From assembly GCA_018665505.1 (NCBI GenBank), contig JABJCS010000568.1, positions 1 through 5,118 on the forward strand: a DNA stretch of 5,118 nucleotides. Reading direction: 5' to 3'. The notes below the pieces were generated by a model that was not told the DNA's origin, made no database searches, and saw nothing but the letters and a program-made list of their open reading frames with translations. How positions within the stretch are numbered: position 1 is the first letter of the stretch; each line of letters begins with the position of its first letter. Below are positions 1-4,481 of this stretch, one piece after another. This DNA is from Alphaproteobacteria bacterium (GTDB lineage: Bacteria; Pseudomonadota; Alphaproteobacteria; UBA8366). Made by a program: the position numbers and the translations under genes.

Positions 1-1
1 C

Positions 2-214
2 TGGCTGTTCTTGGTTCCGGTGATACTCGCCGCCGGAACGCTATCGGCAATCTTAACAGTCGCGAACCCGCCGCAAGGCTTTGCCGAAATTCGTGCGGGT
101 ATCAGCGTGCCGCATTTCATCGCGGAAACACCTGTGTTTGATCCGCCTGAATTTGACGCCTATCACGTCGAAGAAGCGCATGAGATGGCTCCGGCGCAAG
201 GCGAGATCGAGTAA
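2..214 (+). CDS. C-terminal part of an unrecognised membrane-anchored protein (partial at left edge)
   Basis: The reading frame is open to the left edge of the window, so this is probably the 3' end of a longer gene; a TTG at 11 is a possible but unsupported start. About 70 residues are visible. The first 20 or so (WLFLVPVILAAGTLSAILTV) are hydrophobic and would form one transmembrane helix. They are followed by a polar tail rich in proline and acidic residues (DPPEFDAYHVEEAHEM), ending in GEIE before TAA at 212-214. I recognise no family motif and assign no function. It converges with the minus-strand dehydrogenase gene, the stop codons being only 13 bases apart, and I see no clear intrinsic terminator between them. 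An integral membrane protein whose last helix lies here is the simplest reading. Confidence 0.55.
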   Translation, partial: WLFLVPVILAAGTLSAILTVANPPQGFAEIRAGISVPHFIAETPVFDPPEFDAYHVEEAHEMAPAQGEIE

Positions 215-227
215 TTAAGAGGCCTTT

Positions 228-965
228 TTAAATCCGCCCGCCGCCGACTCGGATATTGGCACCGGCCGTATACGAAGCCTTGTCGCTGAGTAGCCAGACG
301 ATGGCCTCTGCGATTTCTTGGGGCTGCGCCACGCGACCGATGGGAATGCCCGGGCCTTGGGTCGCCAGCTTATCGGGCGACGGCATATCGGTCTCCGTCA
401 GGCCCGGGGCCACGGTATTGACCCGGATACCCTCACCCGCGACTTCCTGGCTCAATCCGATCGTCAGGCTGTTCACCGCCCCCTTGGACGCAGCGTAGAG
501 CACGCCGTCATTGGGGTTCCCCAACCGCGCCGAGCCAGAGGACACATTGACAATAGCTCCACCGGCCCCGCCATGTTTCGTCGACATCCGTTTGACCGCT
601 TCGCGCGCGCACAGGAAACATCCCTGTACATTGACGGCGAGTACGCGGGAAATATCGTCCGCGCCAAGCACATCGAGACGCCCCCTTGGCCCATGAATGC
701 CCGCGTTGTTGACCAGCCCCGTGACAGTACCGAGGGCCTGATCGACGGTCTCGAACATGCGCAGAATATCCGCTTCAATACCGGTATCCCCTTGCACCGC
801 GATCCCGGTACCGCCAGCCGATTCGATTTCCGTGCGAACGCGCTCGGCAGCTTCGGCGTCGCTGCGATAGTTGATAGCGACCGCATGCCCATCGGCGGCA
901 CAAAGACGTGCGGTCGCGGCGCCTATGCCACGGCTAGCACCGGTGATAAGTGTCACCCGTTTCAT
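228..965 (-). CDS. Short-chain dehydrogenase/reductase (SDR) family oxidoreductase
   Basis: A 245-residue classical SDR, the usual length for the family, predicted to be a cytosolic NAD(P)-dependent oxidoreductase with a Rossmann fold. Visible landmarks are the cofactor-binding TGASRGIG at residues 8-15, NNAG at 86-89, the structural Asn112 in NVQG, the catalytic serine in VSSGS (about Ser143), the YAASK pair Tyr157 and Lys161, and NTVAPG at 183-188. All catalytic residues are present, so it should be active. The arginine in YRSD (Arg34), just after the second strand, hints at NADP(H) preference, but this is inference. The substrate cannot be read from the sequence; FabG-like and glucose-dehydrogenase-like names are both possible. 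The start ATG is preceded by AGGGAGA (971-977, minus strand), a good ribosome binding site. The gene lies 20 bases downstream of sspB on the same strand, so the two are probably co-transcribed. Confidence 0.93.
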   Translation of the reverse strand: MKRVTLITGASRGIGAATARLCAADGHAVAINYRSDAEAAERVRTEIESAGGTGIAVQGDTGIEADILRMFETVDQALGTVTGLVNNAGIHGPRGRLDVLGADDISRVLAVNVQGCFLCAREAVKRMSTKHGGAGGAIVNVSSGSARLGNPNDGVLYAASKGAVNSLTIGLSQEVAGEGIRVNTVAPGLTETDMPSPDKLATQGPGIPIGRVAQPQEIAEAIVWLLSDKASYTAGANIRVGGGRI

Positions 966-985
966 AAACTTCTCCCTGTGGGGGT

Positions 986-1489
986 CTATTTCTTGCGAAA
1001 AGCGTCGAGCGTCACGACATTCGCGCCGTCTTCCTCTGCGGCTTCCGGCGGCATTTCGACGGCTTCCTCCACCGTTGGCGAGTTGTCCGGTTCGCTCTCA
1101 TCCAAAGTGATCGGCGAGGTTAGATCGCTCTCCCCATCGAACTTCAATTGCAGTCCGAAATTCACGGACGGATCGGCAAATGCCTTGATCGCTAAATACG
1201 GAACAATCAGACGTTCCTGAATATCGTTGAAGCTGAGGGTCACCATAAATCGATCATCTTCCAGGATTAGATCCCAAAACTGATGCTGCAACACGATGGT
1301 CATTTCCTTAGGAAATTTTTCGTGCAGGTGATCCGGGATGTCGACTTCCGGATGCTCGGTGGCAAACGTGATATAGAGATGGTGGGTGCCCGGTAGCCCA
1401 TATTCAGTAACCTGCCCCAATGCATCGATAACGACGCTTCGCAGCGCGCGTTCGACCATTCGCTCGTAGCTCAGAATGTCGTTGCTCAT
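986..1489 (-). CDS. sspB: ClpXP adaptor SspB, alphaproteobacterial type
   Basis: A 167-residue protein matching the alphaproteobacterial SspB family, the adaptor that binds the ssrA tag on rescued proteins and delivers them to the ClpXP protease in the cytosol. Recognisable core segments are EYGLPGTHHLYITF (residues 29-42), FPKEMTIVLQHQFWDL (59-74), VTLSFNDIQERLIVPY (83-98) and FADPSVNFGLQL (104-115). After this roughly 117-residue substrate-binding core comes an acidic, proline-containing linker (about 118-155). The end is a conserved-looking C-terminal peptide, NVVTLDAFRKK (157-167), which by analogy with other SspB proteins is the likely ClpX-docking tail. The start ATG has an ACGAGG ribosome binding site. 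The gene sits about 50 bases downstream of the tmRNA gene on the same strand, leaving little room for its own promoter, and 20 bases upstream of the SDR gene. Placement beside ssrA fits the adaptor role. Confidence 0.93.
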   Translation of the reverse strand: MSNDILSYERMVERALRSVVIDALGQVTEYGLPGTHHLYITFATEHPEVDIPDHLHEKFPKEMTIVLQHQFWDLILEDDRFMVTLSFNDIQERLIVPYLAIKAFADPSVNFGLQLKFDGESDLTSPITLDESEPDNSPTVEEAVEMPPEAAEEDGANVVTLDAFRKK

Positions 1490-1542
1490 AGCCTCGTTAT
1501 CGCTCCCCCTTTCGCGACCGTCCCAGGGCCGCGCGAATAAGT

Positions 1543-1570
1543 GGGGGGCTTCTGTTGCCCGGTGCCCCCC
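1543..1570 (-). other. GC-rich hairpin at the 3' end of the tmRNA coding piece
   Basis: GGGGGGC (1570-1564) pairs perfectly with GCCCCCC (1549-1543), with a 14-base loop. A second layer, GCGCG (1579-1575) with CGCGC (1535-1531), could close around it. No run of U follows on the minus strand, so it is not a good intrinsic terminator. A structured 3' end that blocks exonucleases, or a pseudoknot partner, is more likely. Because it does not look like an efficient stop, read-through into sspB is plausible. Confidence 0.5.
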
Positions 1571-1602
1571 GGACCGCGCTTGCTTATTTAACTAAAAGTT
1601 AA

Positions 1603-1644
1603 TTAAGCAGCGAGGCGGGCTTCGCCCGCAAAGTTATCATTGGC
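1603..1644 (-). other. tmRNA proteolysis-tag reading frame (ANDNFAGEARLAA, stop)
   Basis: From the resume codon GCC at 1644-1642 the frame reads ANDNFAGEARLAA and stops at TAA (1605-1603). With the alanine carried by the tmRNA itself the full tag would be AANDNFAGEARLAA. The AANDNF head is the part that alphaproteobacterial SspB is known to contact, and the final LAA is the classic ClpX recognition end. The codons from 1629 to 1615 form a perfect hairpin, GCGGGC-GAA-GCCCGC, so the middle of the tag must be unfolded for translation. The stop codon lies within a second stem (1609-1604 with 1586-1581). Confidence 0.95.
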
Positions 1645-1654
1645 AAATATTACC

Positions 1655-1682
1655 ATGGCCCGATAACGGCGGTGCCATACCG
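1655..1682 (-). other. Predicted tmRNA pseudoknot PK1 upstream of the tag
   Basis: On the RNA strand CGGU (1682-1679) pairs with ACCG (1673-1670). The loop between them, AUGGC (1678-1674), is complementary to GCCAU (1659-1655) downstream. This is an H-type pseudoknot ending ten bases before the resume codon at 1644, the position and spacing expected for PK1 in tmRNAs. A competing small hairpin, CCG-UUAU-CGG, is possible in the connecting segment. Confidence 0.6.
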
Positions 1683-1729
1683 AGAACAAGCCAAACCTTT
1701 ACTACGTACGTCGATCCTGATTCGCCCCC

Positions 1730-1763
1730 ATTTGGGCGGCCGCCGCAGCGTGCCGCCCGAAAC
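1730..1763 (-). other. Internal transcribed spacer of the permuted tmRNA gene
   Basis: These 34 bases lie between the encoded CCA end of the acceptor piece and the first G of the coding piece. They fold into a seven-pair hairpin, GGGCGGC (1758-1752) with GCCGCCC (1740-1734), and an 11-base loop. In known alphaproteobacterial tmRNAs this segment is cut out of the precursor, leaving two RNA pieces. That removal is inferred here from the family; the hairpin and its position are seen directly. Confidence 0.8.
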
Positions 1764-1850
1764 TGGTGGAGGCGCCGGGTACTGCCCCCGGGTCCGTTCC
1801 GCTTATTTCGTAAGGCCATTTAGCGCCATAGTCGGTTACCCGACACTTCA

Positions 1851-1880
1851 AATATAGGGAGACCATAGGGGGGGGCACAA
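1851..1880 (-). promoter_or_regulatory. Candidate sigma-70 promoter for ssrA
   Basis: On the minus strand TTGTGC (1880-1875, preceded by C as in the CTTG form common in alphaproteobacteria) and TATATT (1856-1851) are separated by 18 bases. Transcription would begin near G1844, exactly at the first base of the hairpin GTCGG-GUAA-CCGAC (1844-1831) that opens the acceptor piece. The -35 match is only moderate, and the spacer contains an unusual run of eight C. Confidence 0.5.
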
Positions 1881-1888
1881 GGGGGAGC

Positions 1889-1919
1889 TTCACGGTTCGT
1901 GAAATTGTCGAATTATTCG
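1889..1919. repeat. Two short perfect inverted repeats between the divergent promoters
   Basis: TTCACG-GTT-CGTGAA (1889-1903) and CGAAT-T-ATTCG (1909-1919) lie between the ssrA -35 element (1880) and the thyA -35 element (1940). They could be regulator binding sites or, for the second AT-rich one, part of an upstream promoter element for ssrA. No known operator consensus is recognised, and repeats of this length can arise by chance. Confidence 0.35.
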
Positions 1920-1939
1920 GTTTTCATGCAGAGTCCTAT

Positions 1940-1968
1940 TTCACACTCACAGATTGCTGCTGTATCCT
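1940..1968 (+). promoter_or_regulatory. Candidate sigma-70 promoter for thyA (predicted leaderless transcript)
   Basis: TTCACA (1940-1945, five of six consensus bases) and TATCCT (1963-1968, four of six) are separated by the ideal 17 bases. The expected start of transcription, seven or eight bases after the -10 element, falls at 1975-1976, that is at the thyA ATG or one base before it. This agrees with the lack of any Shine-Dalgarno sequence before that ATG (the preceding bases are CCTGCTTCCC). Confidence 0.5.
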
Positions 1969-1975
1969 GCTTCCC

Positions 1976-2770
1976 ATGCAGCAATATCTCGATCTCCTCC
2001 ACCGCGTGCGCCAAGACGGCGTTTGGAAAGATGACCGCACGGGGACTGGAACCTATAGCGTCTTCGGCCATCAGATGCGGTTCGACCTAGCGGACGGATT
2101 CCCCATGGTGACAACCAAGAAACTGCACCTGAAATCCATCGTCCACGAACTTCTGTGGTTCCTGAAAGGCGATACCAATATCGCTTATCTGACGGAAAAC
2201 GGTGTTTCCATTTGGAATGAGTGGGCGGACGAGAACGGCGAGTTGGGCCCGGTCTACGGCGCGCAATGGCGCTCTTGGCCGGCACCAGGTGGCGAGACGA
2301 TCGATCAGGTCGCGAACGTCTTTCATCAAATCCGGACCAATCCAGATTCGCGCCGCCTCATCGTCTCGGCCTGGAACCCGGCGGAAGTCGACAACATGGC
2401 CTTGCCGCCCTGCCATTGTCTGTTCCAATTTTATGTGCTCGAAGGCAAACTTTCCTGCCAACTCTACCAGCGCAGCGCCGATACCTTTATCGGCGTGCCC
2501 TTCAATATCGCCTCCTATGCATTGCTGACCATGATGATGGCGCAGGCGACCGGCCTTGAGGTCGGTGAGTTCGTGCACACTCTCGGTGACGCACATATCT
2601 ATTCGAACCATATAGAACAAGCGGACGAACAACTGTCCCGTACGCCCTATGCCTTGCCGACCATGGCGATCAATCCGGACGTCACGGATATATTCGGGTT
2701 CCGCTTTGAGGATTTCACGCTGGAGGGATACCGTTTTCATCCCCACATTCCGGCGGCGGTGGCGGTTTAA
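1976..2770 (+). CDS. thyA: Thymidylate synthase
   Basis: This 264-residue protein has exactly the length of E. coli ThyA, and its key residues fall at the same numbers. It methylates dUMP to dTMP using 5,10-methylene-tetrahydrofolate, releasing dihydrofolate. Visible residues are the phosphate-binding Arg21 (RTGTGT), Glu58 (VHELLWFL), Trp80 and Trp83, Tyr94, Arg126-Arg127, the nucleophile Cys146 (PPCHC), the dUMP-binding RSAD (166-169), Asn177, and His207 and Tyr209 (DAHIY). Position 81 is Asn where E. coli has Asp. The C-terminus ends HIPAAVAV, close to the usual form that closes over the active site. The MQQYLDLL opening matches the family start, so the ATG is well chosen despite having no Shine-Dalgarno sequence. 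It diverges from ssrA and is followed by folA, which recycles its folate product. Confidence 0.98.
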   Translation: MQQYLDLLHRVRQDGVWKDDRTGTGTYSVFGHQMRFDLADGFPMVTTKKLHLKSIVHELLWFLKGDTNIAYLTENGVSIWNEWADENGELGPVYGAQWRSWPAPGGETIDQVANVFHQIRTNPDSRRLIVSAWNPAEVDNMALPPCHCLFQFYVLEGKLSCQLYQRSADTFIGVPFNIASYALLTMMMAQATGLEVGEFVHTLGDAHIYSNHIEQADEQLSRTPYALPTMAINPDVTDIFGFRFEDFTLEGYRFHPHIPAAVAV

Positions 2771-2784
2771 CAGCGAGCGAACGT

Positions 2785-2864
2785 CGTCTTTCGACAAGCT
2801 CAGGATGACGCGTAGATAAGATTGAAATATACAATTACCGCCATCCTAGGCTTGCCGAAGGACG
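2785..2864. repeat. Long imperfect inverted repeat between thyA and folA
   Basis: The 26-base arms (2785-2810 and 2839-2864) match at 21 of 26 positions as inverted copies. Counting G-U pairs, 23 of 26 would pair in the plus-strand RNA, around a 28-base AU-rich loop. All five differences are transitions, as expected of an old element decaying. The left-arm core TTCGACAAGCTCAGGATGA resembles a sequence I recall as common in intergenic spaces of alphaproteobacterial genomes, suggesting a dispersed palindromic element rather than a local invention. Its hairpin could affect the folA message level or end some thyA transcripts, but there is no U tract of terminator type. Confidence 0.65.
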
Positions 2865-2886
2865 GCGGCCTCACACGGTGCCTCAA

Positions 2887-3372
2887 ATGATCCTTACCCT
2901 CGTCGTCGCCATTTCGAAGAACCGCGTGATTGGGCGCGACGGCGATTTGCCGTGGCGATTGCCGAACGATCTGAAGCATTTCAAACAGGTCACCATGGGT
3001 AAACCCATCATCATGGGCCGTAAAACGTGGGAGTCCCTATACATCAAACCTCTGCCCGGCCGCCGCAATATCGTAGTCACCCGAAACGCCAGCTACATGG
3101 CCGAAGGGGCGGAGATGTCCGATTCGCTGGAAAATGCCCTCACCCTCGCCGCAGGAGAAGACGAGGCTATGATCATCGGCGGCGCGGAGCTTTTCGCCGC
3201 GGCAATCGACACGTCAGAGCGGCTGCATCTAACCGAGGTCCACGCGGAAATCGAGGGCGATACTTATTTTCCCGATTTCGACCGCTCGCTCTGGCGGGAA
3301 ATTTCCCGCGAGGCGCACGATGCGGAAGGCGACGCGCCTGCATATAGTTTTCTACTCTTAGAAAGACGATAG
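2887..3372 (+). CDS. folA: Dihydrofolate reductase
   Basis: A type I chromosomal dihydrofolate reductase, 161 residues from the ATG at 2887, close to the 159 of E. coli FolA. It reduces dihydrofolate to tetrahydrofolate with NADPH. Landmarks (ATG numbering) are RVIGRDGDLPW ending at Trp23, the catalytic acid Asp28 in LPNDLKHF, the NADPH-binding MGRKTWES (43-50), PGRRNIVVTR (57-66), IIGGAELF (96-103), and EGDTYFPDF (123-131). A GTG at 2878 in the same frame would add VPQ at the N-terminus. I prefer the ATG because it matches the usual family start (MI.L), though neither has a strong ribosome binding site. It follows thyA by about 116 bases, interrupted by the inverted repeat, a functional pairing common in bacteria. 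Confidence 0.95.
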   Translation: MILTLVVAISKNRVIGRDGDLPWRLPNDLKHFKQVTMGKPIIMGRKTWESLYIKPLPGRRNIVVTRNASYMAEGAEMSDSLENALTLAAGEDEAMIIGGAELFAAAIDTSERLHLTEVHAEIEGDTYFPDFDRSLWREISREAHDAEGDAPAYSFLLLERR

Positions 3373-3468
3373 CGCTGCAGTTGGAATAGTTCCGGGTATG
3401 CGAACGCTTGTCGCAGTTGCTGCTGCGCTGGTAGTTTGCCTACACGATCACCATTGTGAGAATGTCCG

Positions 3469-3960
3469 ATGCCCAAACTCTCAGACAGTTTCGATCCGCA
3501 ATCCGTCGAATGGCGGCGCATTTCCGACCCGCGCGAGCCGGACTTTAAGATCGATTTCGAATACAGCCTCCTCGGCTACGACCTGCCGAGTGGACGGCTC
3601 GACATGTTGTTGCGCTTTGAGGGCAATGGCGGACATTGCCGTCGGCACCGACACATCGCCTCGACCGTCACCCTAATTCTGGAAGGCGAGCAACACGTGA
3701 CCGAGACGCACCCCGATGGCACCACCGAGACGGTTATCCGCAAGAAGGGCGACTATGCGCTGGCCAGCACCGATGCCCTACCGCATCTGGAGCGCGGCGG
3801 GCCGGATGGTTGCACATTGTTGTTGTCGTTGCAGGCGCCGGACGGGAGATTGTTCGAGTATTTCGACCAAAACATGGAAAGCGCACGCATTTTGACAATC
3901 GAGCAATATGTCGAAAGCTGGAACGAAGAATCGGTCCCGGGTGCCATCGAAGTGGCGTAG
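3469..3960 (+). CDS. Cupin-domain protein of unknown function
   Basis: A 163-residue soluble protein with a single small beta-barrel cupin domain in the middle. The first cupin motif is seen as GGHCRRHRH (54-62) followed by STVTLILEGE (65-74), giving potential metal ligands His60, His62 and Glu72. The second is KKGDYALASTDALPH (92-106), with His106 as the possible fourth ligand. A metal-binding role is therefore plausible, but the substrate, if any, is unknown, and cupins range from enzymes to sensors. The N-terminal 40 residues and the C-terminal tail (about 127-163) flank the barrel and match nothing I recognise. An in-frame stop just upstream (TGA at 3457-3459) limits the start to the ATG at 3469; the ribosome binding site is weak. 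It lies 96 bases after folA and 35 bases before the next gene, so it is probably co-transcribed with the latter. Confidence 0.85.
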   Translation: MPKLSDSFDPQSVEWRRISDPREPDFKIDFEYSLLGYDLPSGRLDMLLRFEGNGGHCRRHRHIASTVTLILEGEQHVTETHPDGTTETVIRKKGDYALASTDALPHLERGGPDGCTLLLSLQAPDGRLFEYFDQNMESARILTIEQYVESWNEESVPGAIEVA

Positions 3961-3995
3961 ACGGGTAAATTTTAGAATAGAGAGAGGCGGCAGTC

Positions 3996-4430
3996 ATGGC
4001 TGACTACATTCCACCCGCATTGGATTGGGTGCGCGAACAGGTCGAGTTGTACGAAGGTAGCGGCGGCACCGAGGGGACGACTCTTCGCGATACCGGCATG
4101 CCCTGCATCATCGTCACGCATACGGGCAACAAGACCGGCGGTATCCGTAAAATCCCGCTGATGCGGGTCCGGATCGACGATAGCTATGTCTTGATCGGCT
4201 CCTATGGTGGCCGCCCGAAAGACCCGGTCTGGGTGCATAACCTGCGGGCCAATCCGGATGTTGAAATTCGCGACAAAACAGAAACCTTCACGATGCGCAT
4301 CCGCGAAATCTCGGACGATGCGGAACGCAAACGTATCTGGGACATCAGCGCGGAAGTTTTCCCGCCTTATAATGACTATCAAGCCAAAGCGCCGCGCCAA
4401 ATTCCGGTTTTCCTCGCAGAGCCCGTCTGA
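3996..4430 (+). CDS. Deazaflavin (F420)-dependent nitroreductase/quinone reductase-like protein
   Basis: A 144-residue protein of the small split-barrel family typified by mycobacterial Ddn and related F420H2-dependent reductases. Recognisable parts are IIVTHTGNKTGGIRKIPLM (38-56) and the family signature YVLIGSYGGRPKDPVWVHNL (64-83) followed by RANPDV (84-89). Family members bind a deazaflavin or flavin and reduce quinones, nitro compounds or other electrophiles; the actual substrate here cannot be told. Members are abundant in actinobacteria and less so in proteobacteria, so use of F420 in this organism is unproven, and FMN or no cofactor remains possible. A strong AGAGAGG ribosome binding site lies at 3981-3987, eight bases before the ATG. 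The gene is 35 bases after the cupin gene. Its stop codon overlaps the predicted promoter of the arsenite permease gene. Confidence 0.88.
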   Translation: MADYIPPALDWVREQVELYEGSGGTEGTTLRDTGMPCIIVTHTGNKTGGIRKIPLMRVRIDDSYVLIGSYGGRPKDPVWVHNLRANPDVEIRDKTETFTMRIREISDDAERKRIWDISAEVFPPYNDYQAKAPRQIPVFLAEPV

Positions 4431-4455
4431 CCTCACGCGACGCCGCCGGTATAAT
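4427..4455 (+). promoter_or_regulatory. Strong candidate sigma-70 promoter for the ACR3 gene
   Basis: A perfect TATAAT (4450-4455) lies 17 bases after CTGACC (4427-4432, four of six -35 bases). The -35 element overlaps the TGA stop of the preceding gene (4428-4430). Transcription would start near 4462, leaving a short leader of about 20 bases. I see no ArsR-type inverted repeat around it. Confidence 0.6.
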
Positions 4456-4481
4456 GACCTACACAACGTAAGAAACGTCGA

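Larger units (their letters stand above)
1541..1844 (-). ncRNA. ssrA: Transfer-messenger RNA, circularly permuted two-piece form
   Basis: Read on the minus strand this is a permuted alphaproteobacterial tmRNA gene. The acceptor piece comes first (about 1844-1764). It has a T-type arm with stem CCGGG (1791-1787) and CCCGG (1779-1775), then CGCCUCC (1774-1768), discriminator A and an encoded CCA (1766-1764). A 34-base spacer follows, then the coding piece from 1729, beginning GGGGGCG. That heptamer pairs fully with CGCCUCC as a seven-base acceptor stem, with the G3-U70 wobble that marks alanine tRNAs. The sequence AGGAUCGAC just after it is typical of tmRNA D-arm regions. A pseudoknot (1682-1655) precedes the tag frame (1644-1603). 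RNA processing of the spacer would give two RNAs held by base pairing. Together with SmpB (not in the window) it rescues stalled ribosomes. The outer ends are approximate: the 5' end is placed from the promoter and a hairpin, the 3' end from a GC-rich hairpin (1570-1543). Confidence 0.95.

Noticed and set aside
215..240. AGGCCTTTTTAAA between the convergent genes as a possible terminator
   Set aside because: There is a T run but no stem-loop with a real loop before it on either strand.
318..1220. 300-residue plus-strand open frame antisense to the SDR and sspB genes
   Set aside because: It is a shadow of two well-supported minus-strand genes, crosses both, and its translation is arginine-rich with no family resemblance.
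1637..1893. Several 60-residue open frames in the gap between sspB and thyA
   Set aside because: They overlap the structured tmRNA and its promoter, and have unlikely compositions.
2087..2797. 236-residue minus-strand frame opposite thyA
   Set aside because: It lies wholly over thyA, whose catalytic residues are all conserved; the antisense product looks like nothing known.
3383..3393. GGAATAGTTCC inverted repeat after folA
   Set aside because: A four-base arm repeat is expected by chance, and no promoter or T tract is placed around it convincingly.
3398..3676. Plus-strand frame starting MRTLVAVAAALVVCL, which looks like a signal peptide
   Set aside because: Most of it overlaps the cupin gene out of frame, no ribosome binding site is seen, and the part after the hydrophobic start has no protein-like conservation that I can recognise.
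3892..3897. Perfect TTGACA near the end of the cupin gene
   Set aside because: No -10 element is found 16-18 bases downstream, and the following gene is close enough to be co-transcribed.
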